Below the pieces are notes generated by a model that worked only from the letters and a program-made list of their open reading frames with translations, ran no database searches and had not been told where the DNA came from. A DNA stretch of 64,000 nucleotides, from assembly GCF_000419525.1 (NCBI RefSeq), contig NZ_ATTE01000001.1:434001-498000 (forward strand), given 5' to 3'. The stretch is from Leucothrix mucor DSM 2157. GTDB lineage: Bacteria; Pseudomonadota; Gammaproteobacteria; Thiotrichales; Thiotrichaceae. A program made the translations under genes and the position numbers. Below are positions 19,131-29,770 of the stretch, piece after piece; positions within the stretch are counted from its first letter, which is position 1; each line of letters opens with the position of its first letter.

Positions 19131-19429
19131 TTTCCATCGACAAAGCAAGCAGCCCTCGGGGTATCTAAAGACAGAGTTTGACACCTGTTGCCATTAGCTG
19201 AGTAATAGCTAAAACGACCCATAGAGCCGTTATTACCACTTGAGGTAAGCTGCAATCTACTCGCCACTGCTGTAGCCAGTGGAGCTCTTCTTGGCGCGAT
19301 GAAACTGTACTTCATGGGCTTTGATGTTGTGAGTGGGTCGGCTGGTTTGAAGAAGCGCGCCTTAATAGCACTACAGCCATTGAGTGATATCACTGCTATA
19401 AGGCTGAATAGGATTTTTCTTTTATTCAT
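19088..19429 (-). CDS. Small putative lipoprotein at head of capsule export operon
   Basis: The protein has 113 residues. Its N-terminus KRKILFSLIAVISLNGC has a charged start, a hydrophobic stretch and a lipobox ending at Cys19, so it should be a lipoprotein. The mature part is small, with two further cysteines (NRCQTL and AACFVDG) that could form a disulfide. I do not recognise the family. It is the first gene of the minus-strand run leading into kpsM-kpsT-kpsE-kpsD and overlaps or abuts kpsM, so a role in capsule assembly or export is plausible but unproven. Confidence 0.7.
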   Translation of the reverse strand: MNKRKILFSLIAVISLNGCSAIKARFFKPADPLTTSKPMKYSFIAPRRAPLATAVASRLQLTSSGNNGSMGRFSYYSANGNRCQTLSLDTPRAACFVDGKWQEAAPILVVQTP

Positions 19430-19637
19430 AGGGGATTTCTGTTGGTAAAAGAGGTCTATCCGAATATAGCGTACCAGCTCCTTGCGGCATAGGGTTTTTG
19501 GTTTGCTACTAACGGATACAACAAATCTGTGGATAAACGGTAAAGTGATTGACTGTGGTATGTCAAGTTACTTAGGTTGCGAACAAATTTAGTCTCACTA
19601 TTTTTCATTCGATAGCAGAGCATCTCAATCAGCCTTC

Positions 19638-19646
19638 TGCTAAAAT
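19638..19646 (+). promoter_or_regulatory. Possible extended -10 element for tkt
   Basis: The sequence CTGCTAAAAT contains TGnTAAAAT, an extended -10 match about 40 bp before the tkt start. No convincing -35 is present. The 257-bp region 19430-19686 must also hold the promoter of the divergent capsule operon, but I could not fix it. Confidence 0.3.
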
Positions 19647-19686
19647 TGCCTTCTTTATTCAAGTACCAGCTCAACAGGAGTTATTA

Positions 19687-21690
19687 ATGTCATCTCGTAG
19701 TGTACTAGCCAATGCAATTCGTGTCCTTAGTATGGACGCTGTTCAACAAGCAAAATCCGGTCATCCGGGGGCGCCAATGGGTATGGCTGATATAGCCGAA
19801 GTACTCTACAACGACTTCATGAAACACAACCCGCAAAACCCAGCATGGCCAGACCGCGACCGTTTCGTGATGTCTAACGGTCATGCTTCAATGCTACCAT
19901 ACTCGGTGCTGCACCTAACGGGTTATGATTTGCCAATGTCGGAAATCCGTAACTTCCGCCAATTACACTCCAAAACACCGGGTCATCCAGAGTACGGTTA
20001 CGCACCAGGCATCGAAACGACAACCGGACCACTGGGTCAAGGCCTCAGCAATGCGGTTGGTATGGCACTGGCTGAAAAAGTTATGGCGGCACAGTTCAAT
20101 CGTGATAGTCACGCAATCGTAGATCATTTCACATACGTATTCTTGGGCGATGGTTGCCTTATGGAAGGTATTTCCCACGAAGTATGTTCACTAGCTGGCA
20201 CATTAAAACTGGGCAAACTAATCTGCTACTACGATGACAACGGCATTTCTATCGACGGCGACGTTGTAGGCTGGTTCGCTGATGATACCCCTAAACGCTT
20301 CGAGTCTTACGGTTGGCAGGTTATTGCGAATGTTGATGGTCACGATGCGGATGCGATCAAAGCCGCAACCGAGCAGGCTCAGGCAGAAACTAACAAGCCA
20401 ACACTAATCTGCTGCAAAACAGTGATTGGTAAAGGTGCTCCAAACAAGCAAGGCGGCCACAATGTACACGGCGAGCCATTAGGAGCAGACGAAATCGCAG
20501 CCACTCGCGAAGCAATGGGCTGGACACTACCTCCGTTCGAAATTCCTGATGATGTGTATGCCGGTTGGGATGCAAAAGAGCAGGGCGCTGCCGCAGAAGC
20601 TGAGTGGAATACTCGTTTCGATGCCTACAAAGCTGCATACCCTACAGAAGCCGCTGAGTTCTCACGCCGGATGGCGGGTGACTTGCCAGAGAACTGGGAG
20701 CAAGCCGCTAACGACGCAGTTAAATCCATTGCAGAGCAAGCGTTAACTCAAGCAACCCGTGCCTCGTCAAAGACTGCACTGAATGCATTTGGTCCGTTGT
20801 TGCCAGAGTTCTTGGGTGGTTCTGCCGACCTAACGCCATCTAACAACACCTTCTTCAGTGGTAGCAAATACATCAACTCAAACCATGGAACAGATAAAGA
20901 TTTCACTGGAAACTACCTGTCCTACGGTGTGCGTGAGTTTGGTATGAGCGCCATTATGAATGGTGTAACACTGCATGGCGGATTGATGCCTTACGGCGCA
21001 ACCTTCCTGATGTTCTCAGAATATGCACGTAATGCACTGCGCATGGCTGCACTAATGAAAATCCGTAGCATCTTTGTTTACACGCACGATTCGATCGGTT
21101 TGGGTGAAGATGGCCCAACCCACCAAGCGGTTGAGCAAATTCCAACGCTACGGATGATTCCAAATATGAATGTATGGCGTGCCTGTGATGCGGTTGAGTC
21201 AGCTGTATCCTGGAAGTCTGCGATCGAAAAGAAAGACCAACCGTCTTGTCTGATTTTCTCACGTCAAAGTCTGCCTCATGTTGAGCGCGATGCTGCGACT
21301 CTGGCGAACGTTAGCAAAGGTGGTTACATTATTAAAGATTGCGCTGGCACACCTGACGTAATTGTTATTGCTACCGGTTCAGAAGTTCAGCTTGCTTTGG
21401 AAGCAGCCGAGCAATCACCAAAGAATGTACGTGTAGTCTCCATGCCATCAACCATTGAGTTTGATCGTCAGGATGCAGCTTATAAAGAGTCTGTATTACC
21501 AGCAGCAGTCACTGCACGTGTGGCAGTCGAAGCAGCGATCATGGACGGTTGGTATAAATATGTCGGCATCAATGGCGCAATGGTCGGCATGACAGGCTTC
21601 GGCGAGTCGGCACCAGCACCAGAGTTGTTCGAGTACTTCGGTATCACGACTAAAGCCGTTCTGGAAGCCATTGAGCAAGTGACAGCCTAA
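19687..21690 (+). CDS. tkt: Transketolase
   Basis: This 667-residue protein is full length for bacterial transketolase, a thiamine-diphosphate enzyme that exchanges two-carbon units in the pentose phosphate pathway. It shows the early [12 protein letters not shown] segment and the ThDP/Mg motif [18 protein letters not shown]...DDNGISIDG. The pyrimidine-binding domain contains [16 protein letters not shown], with the catalytic His region. A C-terminal domain begins near residue 535. CAGGAG lies 7 bases before the ATG. It heads a co-directional tkt-pgk-pyk group; the usual gap/epd gene between tkt and pgk is absent. Confidence 0.97.
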   Translation: MSSRSVLANAIRVLSMDAVQQAKSGHPGAPMGMADIAEVLYNDFMKHNPQNPAWPDRDRFVMSNGHASMLPYSVLHLTGYDLPMSEIRNFRQLHSKTPGHPEYGYAPGIETTTGPLGQGLSNAVGMALAEKVMAAQFNRDSHAIVDHFTYVFLGDGCLMEGISHEVCSLAGTLKLGKLICYYDDNGISIDGDVVGWFADDTPKRFESYGWQVIANVDGHDADAIKAATEQAQAETNKPTLICCKTVIGKGAPNKQGGHNVHGEPLGADEIAATREAMGWTLPPFEIPDDVYAGWDAKEQGAAAEAEWNTRFDAYKAAYPTEAAEFSRRMAGDLPENWEQAANDAVKSIAEQALTQATRASSKTALNAFGPLLPEFLGGSADLTPSNNTFFSGSKYINSNHGTDKDFTGNYLSYGVREFGMSAIMNGVTLHGGLMPYGATFLMFSEYARNALRMAALMKIRSIFVYTHDSIGLGEDGPTHQAVEQIPTLRMIPNMNVWRACDAVESAVSWKSAIEKKDQPSCLIFSRQSLPHVERDAATLANVSKGGYIIKDCAGTPDVIVIATGSEVQLALEAAEQSPKNVRVVSMPSTIEFDRQDAAYKESVLPAAVTARVAVEAAIMDGWYKYVGINGAMVGMTGFGESAPAPELFEYFGITTKAVLEAIEQVTA

Positions 21691-21748
21691 GCGTCATTCT
21701 CGTGTCATGTTTAACGTTTACACTCTTAGTGTTAAAGAGGATTGATTA

Positions 21749-22930
21749 ATGACTATTGTCAATATGACAGATCTGGAATTATCCGGAAAACGGGTGCTGA
21801 TTCGTCAGGACCTGAATGTGCCGTTCAAAGACGGCAAAGTAACCTCTGCTGCGCGTATCGAGGCATCATTGCCAAGTTTACGCACGGCATTGGATGCTGG
21901 CGCTAAAGTAATGGTGATGTCTCACTTAGGGCGTCCGACCGAAGGGCAATATGAGGAGCAATACTCCTTACAGCCCGTTGCGGACTATTTAAGCGAAGCG
22001 CTAGGCAAGCCCGTAAAGCTGATTACAGACTATCTGGAAAATGCCCCTGTGCTAGAAGATGGCGAGCTGGCCTTACTGGAAAACGTACGTTTCAACAAGG
22101 GCGAAAAGTCTAACGACGAAACACTGTCTCGCCAGTACGCAAGCTTATGCGATATCTATGTCATGGATGCATTCGGTACTGCACATCGCGCGCAAGCCTC
22201 TACTTATGGCGCAGGTGAGTTTGCCCCAGTCGCGGCCGCAGGCCCATTGTTAGCCGGTGAGTTAGCGGCACTAAAGCAGGCGCTGGATAACCCAGCCCGT
22301 CCAATGGTGGCGCTGGTTGGTGGCTCAAAAGTCTCTACCAAGCTGACTGTGTTAGAATCGCTGTCTAAAGTGGTTGACCAGTTGATCGTCGGCGGTGGCA
22401 TTGCCAATACCTTCATTGCCGCAGCGGGTCATAACGTTGGTAAATCACTTTATGAATCAGATTTAGTCGATACCTGCAAAGCTTTAACCAAAGCGGCTAT
22501 TGCCAATGGTGGTAGCATTCCAGTACCGGTTGACGTGGTCTGCGGTAAGGAATTTTCAGAAACGGCTGAAGCAACACTCAAGCCAGTCTCTGAGATTGCA
22601 GATGACGATATGGTCTTTGATATCGGACCACGGTCGGCTGAAGAATTAGCAGAGATCATCCGCAATGCCGGAACGATTGTTTGGAACGGCCCGGTTGGCG
22701 TATTTGAATTCGACCAATTTGGCGAAGGCACCAAAGCCATTGCGATGGCGATTGCCAAATCAAAAGGCTTTTCGGTTGCAGGTGGTGGCGACACCTTGGC
22801 TGCTGTTGATAAATATGGCATCAGTGATAAGGTTTCCTACATCTCCACAGGTGGTGGCTCATTTCTGGAATTCTTAGAAGGTAAAAAACTTCCCGTCGTT
22901 TCCATGTTGGAAGCGCGAGCAAAAGGATAA
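21749..22930 (+). CDS. pgk: Phosphoglycerate kinase
   Basis: The protein has 393 residues, the usual length. The N-terminal domain has [18 protein letters not shown] and SHLGRPTEG (substrate-binding arginines). The C-terminal domain has the nucleotide-binding GGSKVSTKL and the final GGGDTLAAV...[15 protein letters not shown] loop. It forms ATP from 1,3-bisphosphoglycerate in glycolysis. It follows tkt by 58 bp and precedes pyk by 10 bp, so pgk and pyk are almost surely co-transcribed. Confidence 0.97.
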   Translation: MTIVNMTDLELSGKRVLIRQDLNVPFKDGKVTSAARIEASLPSLRTALDAGAKVMVMSHLGRPTEGQYEEQYSLQPVADYLSEALGKPVKLITDYLENAPVLEDGELALLENVRFNKGEKSNDETLSRQYASLCDIYVMDAFGTAHRAQASTYGAGEFAPVAAAGPLLAGELAALKQALDNPARPMVALVGGSKVSTKLTVLESLSKVVDQLIVGGGIANTFIAAAGHNVGKSLYESDLVDTCKALTKAAIANGGSIPVPVDVVCGKEFSETAEATLKPVSEIADDDMVFDIGPRSAEELAEIIRNAGTIVWNGPVGVFEFDQFGEGTKAIAMAIAKSKGFSVAGGGDTLAAVDKYGISDKVSYISTGGGSFLEFLEGKKLPVVSMLEARAKG

Positions 22931-22940
22931 AATAGACGCT

Positions 22941-24383
22941 ATGAGACGAACGAAAATAGTAGCCACACTTGGACCCGCTACGGATACACCTGAGAGTATC
23001 GAAAAACTAATCGCTGCCGGTGTCAACGTAGTTCGATTAAACTTTTCTCACGGCTCGCCTGAAGAGCATGCGCATCGTGCGAAAATGGTACGCGATGCTG
23101 CTGCAAAGCTTGGGCGTACCGTTGGAATTTTAGGCGATTTACAAGGCCCTAAAATCCGTATTGACCGCTTTAAAGAGGGTAAGATTGAGCTGGCCACGGG
23201 CGATCAGTTCTTTCTTGACTCCGATATGGGTGTGAACGACGGCGACCAAAATGCGGTAGGTCTGACTTACAAAACACTGCCACAAGAAGTGCATGCTGGC
23301 GATGAGTTGTTGCTGGATGATGGCCGTATAGTGTTTTTGGTTAAAGGCGTCGTTGGTAACCGCATCGAGTGTGAAGTGGTTAATGGCGGCATCTTGTCTA
23401 ACAACAAAGGCATTAACCGTCGTAACGGTGGTTTATCTGCAGATGCGTTGACTGAGAAAGACATTCAGGACATCAAAACTGCCGCAGCCATCGAAGTAGA
23501 CTTTTTGGCTGTTTCCTTCCCACGCTCCGCAGAAGACATGCACTACGCACGTCGCTTGATGAATGAAGCGGGTGGAAATGCGGCCATGGTGTCTAAGCTG
23601 GAGCGCGCTGAAGTGATTCATCAGCCAGTGCTGGATGAGATCATTATCGCCTCTGACGTGGTGATGGTTGCTCGTGGTGATTTGGGTGTAGAAATTGGGG
23701 ATGCGCACTTGCCGCTGACTCAAAAGAACATCATTAACCGCTGCCGCACATTGAATCGTATTGTTATCACTGCCACGCAGATGATGGAAACAATGATCGA
23801 TAACCCGATCCCAACCCGTGCTGAAGTATTCGATGTTGCTAATGCGGTAATCGACGGTACAGATGCGGTGATGCTATCTGGTGAAACAGCCGTTGGTAAG
23901 CATCCGTATAAAGTCGTTGAGATCATGTCGGAGATTTGTGAGCAGGCAGAGCGTTCACGCGACTCTAATGTCTCTAAGCACCGTATGGACCTGCATTTTG
24001 AGCGTGTGGACGAAGGGATTGCGATGGCGACCATGTATGCTGCGAATCACATGAATATCAAAGCGATTGGTGCATTAACCGAGTCGGGCTCAACCGCACG
24101 TTGGATGTCACGCATTAGTTCAGGCATTCCAATCTTTGCACTAACGACTCACGAGAAGACTTGTCGTTTGGTTAGTCTGTATCGCGGTGTCTATCCCGTT
24201 ATCCTGAAAGAGCCATTGACTGACCCACTAGTGGCCAACCGCGTGGTGGTTGATCACTTGTTGGCAGAAAAAGTGGTTGCTGAAGGCGATAACGTGATTG
24301 TGACTAAAGGTGATCTGATGGGGCGTGATGGTGGAACGAACCAGATGAAGATTATCCAGGTAGGCAACCATAAGCTTGCCTAA
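22941..24383 (+). CDS. pyk: Pyruvate kinase
   Basis: This 480-residue protein starts MRRTKIVATLGPAT, the conserved pyruvate kinase opening. It includes the active-site segments NFSHG, GDLQGPKIR, the Mg-binding MVARGDLGVEIG and TATQMMETM, and an allosteric C-terminal domain ending with TKGDLMGRDGGTNQMKI. It converts phosphoenolpyruvate and ADP to pyruvate and ATP. The short 10-bp spacing from pgk indicates one operon. The next gene is convergent, with a hairpin between them. Confidence 0.97.
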   Translation: MRRTKIVATLGPATDTPESIEKLIAAGVNVVRLNFSHGSPEEHAHRAKMVRDAAAKLGRTVGILGDLQGPKIRIDRFKEGKIELATGDQFFLDSDMGVNDGDQNAVGLTYKTLPQEVHAGDELLLDDGRIVFLVKGVVGNRIECEVVNGGILSNNKGINRRNGGLSADALTEKDIQDIKTAAAIEVDFLAVSFPRSAEDMHYARRLMNEAGGNAAMVSKLERAEVIHQPVLDEIIIASDVVMVARGDLGVEIGDAHLPLTQKNIINRCRTLNRIVITATQMMETMIDNPIPTRAEVFDVANAVIDGTDAVMLSGETAVGKHPYKVVEIMSEICEQAERSRDSNVSKHRMDLHFERVDEGIAMATMYAANHMNIKAIGALTESGSTARWMSRISSGIPIFALTTHEKTCRLVSLYRGVYPVILKEPLTDPLVANRVVVDHLLAEKVVAEGDNVIVTKGDLMGRDGGTNQMKIIQVGNHKLA

Positions 24384-24412
24384 GTTAGAGTAATGCCGTA
24401 ATTGGCAAGTCG

Positions 24413-24455
24413 TAAAAAAGAAACCGGCCGGTATTGAGTGAAATCAGTACCGGCC
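24413..24455. terminator. Terminator between pyk and the Sat-CysC gene
   Basis: A 12-bp stem (GGCCGGTATTGA / TCAGTACCGGCC, one G-T pair) closes a 6-nt loop. Read on the minus strand it is followed by GGTTTCTTTTTT, so it is a good terminator for the minus-strand sulfurylase gene. On the plus strand the T-run is weak, though it may still help end pyk transcription. Confidence 0.75.
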
Positions 24456-24482
24456 TGCTTCGTTTGGGGCAGGGAGGAATGA

Positions 24483-26186
24483 TTAGTTAATCAGACCCAT
24501 GCTCTCCAACTTCAGAAGTACTTGATGTGCGCAGTTGTCCACATCAACATTCTCAGTCTCAATCACTAGCTCAGGGTTAACCGGAACATCATAAGGATCA
24601 GAGATCCCTGTGAACTCCTTGATCTTGCCTTCGCGAGCCAGCTTGTACAGGCCTTTACGGTCACGGCGCTCACACTCTTCGATAGTCGTCGCAACGTGAA
24701 CTTCAAGGAATGCACCAAACGTCTCGATATCTTCACGAACAGCACGACGAGTGGTTGCATAAGGCGCGATAGGCGCACAGATCGCAATACCGCCGTTCTT
24801 AGTGATCTCAGATGCAACATAACCAATGCGGCGAATGTTCAGGTCGCGATGCTCTTTAGAGAAGCCTAGTTCAGATGATAGGTTTTTACGAACCAAATCA
24901 CCATCCAGTAATGTCACCGGACGACCACCCATCTCCATCAGTTTGACCATCAATGCGTTAGCAATAGTGGATTTTCCTGAGCCAGAGAAGCCAGTAAAGA
25001 ACACAGTGAAGCCTTGCTTAGCGCGAGGTGGCTTAGAGCGACGCAGCTCTTGTACTACTGTTGGGAATGAGAACCACTCAGGAATCTCTAGGCCTTCAGC
25101 CAGACGGCGACGCAGTTCAGTACCAGAAATATTCAGTACGGTGGTGCCTTCTTCAACTTCATCAGCGGCTTCATACTGAGCGCGCTCTTGCACATAAACC
25201 ATGTGCTTGAAGTCAATCATTTCGATGCCCATCTCTTCCTGATGCTTGCGGAACAGATCTTGCGCATCGTAAGGACCGTAGAAATCTTCGCCTTGAGAGT
25301 TATTGCCCGGGCCTGCGTGGTCACGACCAACAATTAGGTGAGTACAGCCATAGTTCTTGCGAATCAAACCGTGCCAAACTGCTTCTCTTGGGCCAGCCAT
25401 ACGCATCGCCAGGTTTAGCAGGCTCAACGTAGTGGTCGCGGATGGGTACTGATCCAAAACCGCTTCGTAGCAACGAACACGAGTAAAGTGATCGATATCG
25501 CCAGGCTTAGTCATACCCACAACTGGGTGAATCAACAAGTTAGCCTGAGCTTCTTTAGCGGCACGGAATGTCAGCTCTTGGTGTGCACGGTGCAGAGGGT
25601 TACGGGTTTGGAACGCAACCACACGACGCCAGCCCAGTTTGCGGAAATAAGCACGCAGCTCGTTTGGCGTGTCACGACGACCGCGGAAGTCATAATGAAT
25701 AGGCTGCTGGATACCGGTAATAGCACCACCTAAGTAAACCGGGCCAGCCGTGTTGTGCAGGTAGTTTACTGCAGGGTGAGCGCTGTCATCTGCGCCAAAT
25801 ACCTTTTCAGCCTCAAGGGACTTATCTGGCGTCCAGCTATCAGAGATCGACAGAACAGCCAGAATTACGCCTTCCTGGTCGCGTAGAGCAATGTCCTGAC
25901 CGGTTTCGATAGAATCTGCAAACTTTTGCGAAACATCTAACGTGATCGGCATAGGCCATAGTGAGCCATCGGCTAAGCGCATGTTTTCAACAACAGAGTC
26001 ATGATCTTTTTGTGTCAAAAATCCTTTCAGAGGATTAAAGGCACCATTCATTAATAACTCAAGGTCACAAATTTGACGAGGAGTCAGATCCCATGATGGC
26101 AGGTCTGCAGCTTCCAGTTTAAGTTTTTGTGCACTTTCAGGGGAGACATACAGTTCCGTAATTGGTTGGTGGGACATTTGAGACAA
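24483..26186 (-). CDS. Bifunctional ATP sulfurylase / APS kinase (Sat-CysC fusion)
   Basis: This 567-residue fusion has an ATP sulfurylase of the homo-oligomeric (Sat/Met3) kind at residues about 1-385. It carries QTRNPLHRAH (the HxxH nucleotide motif) and GRDHAGPG. An APS kinase follows at residues about 395-565, with intact P-loop GFSGSGKST, LLDGD, RDLNIRR and KGLYKLAREG. It would make APS from sulfate and ATP and then phosphorylate it to PAPS. All visible catalytic motifs are intact. It lies 74 bp after cysNC on the same strand, so two unrelated sulfurylase types are encoded side by side. Confidence 0.94.
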   Translation of the reverse strand: MSQMSHQPITELYVSPESAQKLKLEAADLPSWDLTPRQICDLELLMNGAFNPLKGFLTQKDHDSVVENMRLADGSLWPMPITLDVSQKFADSIETGQDIALRDQEGVILAVLSISDSWTPDKSLEAEKVFGADDSAHPAVNYLHNTAGPVYLGGAITGIQQPIHYDFRGRRDTPNELRAYFRKLGWRRVVAFQTRNPLHRAHQELTFRAAKEAQANLLIHPVVGMTKPGDIDHFTRVRCYEAVLDQYPSATTTLSLLNLAMRMAGPREAVWHGLIRKNYGCTHLIVGRDHAGPGNNSQGEDFYGPYDAQDLFRKHQEEMGIEMIDFKHMVYVQERAQYEAADEVEEGTTVLNISGTELRRRLAEGLEIPEWFSFPTVVQELRRSKPPRAKQGFTVFFTGFSGSGKSTIANALMVKLMEMGGRPVTLLDGDLVRKNLSSELGFSKEHRDLNIRRIGYVASEITKNGGIAICAPIAPYATTRRAVREDIETFGAFLEVHVATTIEECERRDRKGLYKLAREGKIKEFTGISDPYDVPVNPELVIETENVDVDNCAHQVLLKLESMGLIN

Positions 26187-26260
26187 TCCTTTTTAAAAAA
26201 ACATACCAATACACTAAATGCCCAACTTCAACAAAAGTTGAAATTGGGCTGATAAAACCA

Positions 26261-28189
26261 TTACGACTGGCTTGGTTTACCAAATAACCAAGCAATAACC
26301 TTGTCAGCTGCTTGTTCCGGAGTTTGGTTTGTTGTATCCAAACGAATTTCCGGGTTGTTTGGAGCTTCGTAAGGGCTATCAATACCAGTGAAGTTTTTCA
26401 ACTCTCCCGCACGTGCTTTTTTGTACAAGCCCTTCACATCACGCTTTTCAGCTACTTCTAGTGGCGTCTCAATGTAAATTTCAACGAACTCCGACTCAGG
26501 TAGCATCTCACGTACCATTCTGCGCTCACTACGGAAAGGTGAGATAAATGCAGTCAGCACGATAAGACCAGCATCTACCATTAGTTTAGACACCTCACCA
26601 ATGCGTCGAATATTTTCAACACGATCAGCTTCGGTAAAACCTAGATCCTTATTAAGACCGTGACGCACATTGTCTCCGTCAAGCAAGAACGTATGTCTAT
26701 TCATAAGGTTTAGTTTTATCTCAACCTCATTAGCAATAGTAGACTTTCCTGATCCAGATAGACCTGTAAACCACAGCACGACCGGCTTTTGGTTCTTCAG
26801 GTTAGCGTGCGCAGTACGGTCAATTTCGGTCGCCTGCCAATGAACATTGTCACTACGGCGTAAAGCGAAATTAAGCATACCAGCTGCAACAGTCGCGTTA
26901 GTCATCTTATCGATTAAGATAAAGCCACCTAGCTCATGTCCACCGCGCGCAATGTCATTGTAAGACTCAAACACCACACGCTTGTCAGTCGTTAATGAAC
27001 AAACACCGATATCATTCAGTTGCAGTGTTTTTGCCGCGAGGTGCTCAATAGAGTTAACATCAACACGATACTTAGGGTGCTGAACAGTCGCATTAACCGA
27101 TTGAGTACCGATCTTCATCACATAGCTGCGACCCGGTAGCATCTCGTGCTCATCCATCCAAACCAAAGTAGCTTCGAAGCTGTCAGCAGCCTCTGCAGGA
27201 TCAGCTGCCGCACAAATAACATCACCGCGTGAGCAATCAATCTCATCGTTAAACGTCAGCGTAACAGATGCGCCAGCTGAAGCCTGTTCCAAGTCCCCAT
27301 CCATCGTAACAATGCTTTTGATGGTTGATGTTTTACCAGAAGGCAATACTCTAATTTCGTCACCAGGCTTAACAATACCCGACGCAATTTGTCCAGAAAA
27401 GCCACGGAAATCAAGATTAGGACGGTTAACCCATTGCACAGGAAAACGTAACGGGCCGCTTTGTCTTGTATCTTCACCAACATCAACGGTTTCCAAGTGA
27501 CTCATCAGTGTTTGGCCGCTATACCACGGCGTATTTTCACTGACTGAGGCAATATTATCGCCTTTAAAGCCGGAGATAGGCATAGCCGTAAACTCAGCAA
27601 TACCAATAGAGTCAGCAAATACACGATAGTCTGAAACAATCTTGTCATAAGTCGCTTGGTCGTAGTCAACCAAATCCATCTTATTGACTGCCAACACAAT
27701 GTTCTTGATACCCAGCAAGTTCACTAAATAACTATGGCGGCGAGTTTGCGTCAAGATGCCTTTACGTGCATCAATAAGAATCACTGCTAGCTGTGAGTCA
27801 GATGCACCAGTCACCATGTTACGCGTGTATTGCTCGTGGCCCGGTGTGTCAGCGACGATGAACTTACGCTTTTCAGTGGCAAAGAAGCGGTAGGCAACAT
27901 CAATCGTGATACCTTGTTCACGTTCTGCTGCAAGACCATCAACTAATAGAGCAAAGTCAATATCTTGTCCCTGAGTACCACCCGCTTTTGATTCATCTTC
28001 TAGTGCAGCAAGCTGATCTTCAAAGATCATTTTGGAATCATAAAGCAGACGACCAATCAGTGTTGATTTACCGTCGTCAACAGAGCCGCAGGTAATAAAA
28101 CGCAGCATCGTCTTTTCAAGGTGTGTATTAAGGTACTCTTCAACGTTCTCGGCGATGAGCGCGTCTGGGCGATAAGCATTATCACTCAT
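26261..28189 (-). CDS. cysNC: Sulfate adenylyltransferase large subunit / APS kinase fusion (CysNC)
   Basis: The protein has 642 residues. Residues about 25-445 are the GTPase subunit CysN, with [15 protein letters not shown] (G1), the DTPGHEQY G3 box and NKMD (G4), followed by beta-barrel domains. Residues about 460-640 are an APS kinase with [21 protein letters not shown] and [10 protein letters not shown]. With CysD it forms APS using GTP hydrolysis, then PAPS. The ATG overlaps the cysD stop by one base (TAATG), so translation is coupled. Confidence 0.96.
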   Translation of the reverse strand: MSDNAYRPDALIAENVEEYLNTHLEKTMLRFITCGSVDDGKSTLIGRLLYDSKMIFEDQLAALEDESKAGGTQGQDIDFALLVDGLAAEREQGITIDVAYRFFATEKRKFIVADTPGHEQYTRNMVTGASDSQLAVILIDARKGILTQTRRHSYLVNLLGIKNIVLAVNKMDLVDYDQATYDKIVSDYRVFADSIGIAEFTAMPISGFKGDNIASVSENTPWYSGQTLMSHLETVDVGEDTRQSGPLRFPVQWVNRPNLDFRGFSGQIASGIVKPGDEIRVLPSGKTSTIKSIVTMDGDLEQASAGASVTLTFNDEIDCSRGDVICAAADPAEAADSFEATLVWMDEHEMLPGRSYVMKIGTQSVNATVQHPKYRVDVNSIEHLAAKTLQLNDIGVCSLTTDKRVVFESYNDIARGGHELGGFILIDKMTNATVAAGMLNFALRRSDNVHWQATEIDRTAHANLKNQKPVVLWFTGLSGSGKSTIANEVEIKLNLMNRHTFLLDGDNVRHGLNKDLGFTEADRVENIRRIGEVSKLMVDAGLIVLTAFISPFRSERRMVREMLPESEFVEIYIETPLEVAEKRDVKGLYKKARAGELKNFTGIDSPYEAPNNPEIRLDTTNQTPEQAADKVIAWLFGKPSQS

Positions 28190-29094
28190 TAGAAATATCC
28201 CTCTTGTTTTTTCTTTTCCATTGTCGCAGATGCATCTTTATCAATCGCTCGACCTTGACGCTCAGATGTTGTCGTCAGTAGCATTTCTTGAATGACTTCT
28301 GGCAATGTTTTAGCTGTTGACTCAACAGCACCTGTCAGCGGGTAACAACCCAAGGTACGGAATCGGATAGAGCGCTCAACAGGTACTTCGCCTGGCTCAA
28401 GTTGGAAGCGATCATCGTCAACCATTACTAACATGCCATCGCGCTCAACTGTCGGACGCATCTCTGAAAGGTATAGAGGAACGATCTCAATGTTTTCAAG
28501 GTAGATGTACTGCCAAATATCCAACTCAGTCCAGTTAGATAGTGGGAATACACGAATAGACTCACCTTTGTTTTTGCGAGTATTGTATAAGCTCCAAAGC
28601 TCTGGACGCTGGTTTTTAGGATCCCATCCGTGGTTCTTGCTACGGAAAGAAAAGATACGCTCTTTAGCGCGACTCTTTTCCTCATCACGGCGAGCACCAC
28701 CAAAAGCAAGATCAAAGCCGTGCTTGTCTAGTGCTTGCTTAAGACCTTCTGTTTTCCACATATCTGTGTGCAGACTACCGTGATCAAATGGGTTGATGCC
28801 CTTATCTACCGCTTCTTGGTTTTTATGAACCAGTAGCTCCATGCCTGCATCTTTAGCTGCCTTGTCGCGCAGCTTATACATCTCTTGAAACTTCCAGGTA
28901 GTGTCAACGTGTAACAACGGGAAAGGTGGAGGAGAAGGGAAAAATGCCTTTTTCGCTAAGTGCAGCATAACAGCGCTGTCTTTACCTACCGAGTAGAGCA
29001 TGACTGGGTTTTCCGCTTCTGCGGCAGCTTCCCGAAGAATTTGAATGCTCTCGTATTCCAGCTGTTTTAGATGGGTATGTTTCTTCATATTCAC
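28189..29094 (-). CDS. cysD: Sulfate adenylyltransferase small subunit
   Basis: This 301-residue protein belongs to the PP-loop adenylyltransferase family, with [14 protein letters not shown] near residues 34-47 and [16 protein letters not shown]. It is the catalytic subunit that adenylates sulfate with the CysN GTPase. It is the first gene of the cysD-cysNC-Sat-CysC run. No cysH, cysI or cysJ lies nearby, which fits PAPS made for sulfation as well as for assimilation. Confidence 0.97.
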   Translation of the reverse strand: MNMKKHTHLKQLEYESIQILREAAAEAENPVMLYSVGKDSAVMLHLAKKAFFPSPPPFPLLHVDTTWKFQEMYKLRDKAAKDAGMELLVHKNQEAVDKGINPFDHGSLHTDMWKTEGLKQALDKHGFDLAFGGARRDEEKSRAKERIFSFRSKNHGWDPKNQRPELWSLYNTRKNKGESIRVFPLSNWTELDIWQYIYLENIEIVPLYLSEMRPTVERDGMLVMVDDDRFQLEPGEVPVERSIRFRTLGCYPLTGAVESTAKTLPEVIQEMLLTTTSERQGRAIDKDASATMEKKKQEGYF

Positions 29095-29770
29095 GGTTCT
29101 ATTCTGTAGTTAGTTAACATTGGAGTCACTTTTATTCTGAGTAGGTCAGACTATAAATGAGACTTTGAATCTAATAAAGTAATTTGTATCTCTTAAAAAA
29201 TAGCTTCGCCATTAGTTGCGGTCTTAACCGCGTGAATCTGATCAAGGATAGGGGGGGTGCTAATCCAGTCCCCAATGTTGTTTCGCACCCCTAAAGTTAA
29301 ACTCTATCTGGAATCTCAGATGGTAATAATCCACTAAGGCTTCTCAGTTCAATTCGCTATCAGTAGCGAACAGAATGATGTGCTATGCAAATAGTAATTA
29401 ACCTAAGAGTGTCTAGTAAAGGGCTCTTATTTTACAGTGATGTGGTTCTTGACGGTTCATCGTTGTTTTTCAGGTTTAGGTGTTTTTGTTCTACTAAGCA
29501 TAGCTAGAAGATATTTTTACTTAAAAATCAGAGTGATAATTGAATTTTAAGTCTTAATGTTTCTGACTCAAAATTGTTTTTTATAAATAGCCGTTTCTAG
29601 GTTTAGTATTGACGTTGCCATTATGTATTTAATGTTCTTTATATGCGCTCTCAATGTGGTGGCTAGTATGCGTATTCCAATAGCACAGAGTTGGCCTAAT
29701 TATATTTTATATTAGCAGCAATGTCATAAGTGTCATGCATGGCTTGAGTCGGTGGGCTCATCGCGCTTTT
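29095..29770. other. 676-bp AT-rich region without a recognisable gene
   Basis: The region lies upstream of cysD and downstream of argA. No supported reading frame or tRNA is seen. It contains a 7-bp hairpin at 29353-29370 (TTCGCTA, loop TCAG, TAGCGAA) and a possible GGGGTGC/GCACCCC pairing between 29254-29260 and 29285-29291. The cysD promoter and any regulator site should lie near its left end, but I could not identify one. Confidence 0.5.

Noticed and set aside
19456-19674. A 72-residue minus-strand frame between the lipoprotein gene and tkt
   Set aside because: No recognisable family and no clear ribosome-binding site; it occupies the divergent promoter region.
24826-25179. Plus-strand frame of 117 residues inside the Sat-CysC gene
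   Set aside because: Antisense shadow of a well-supported gene with intact catalytic motifs.
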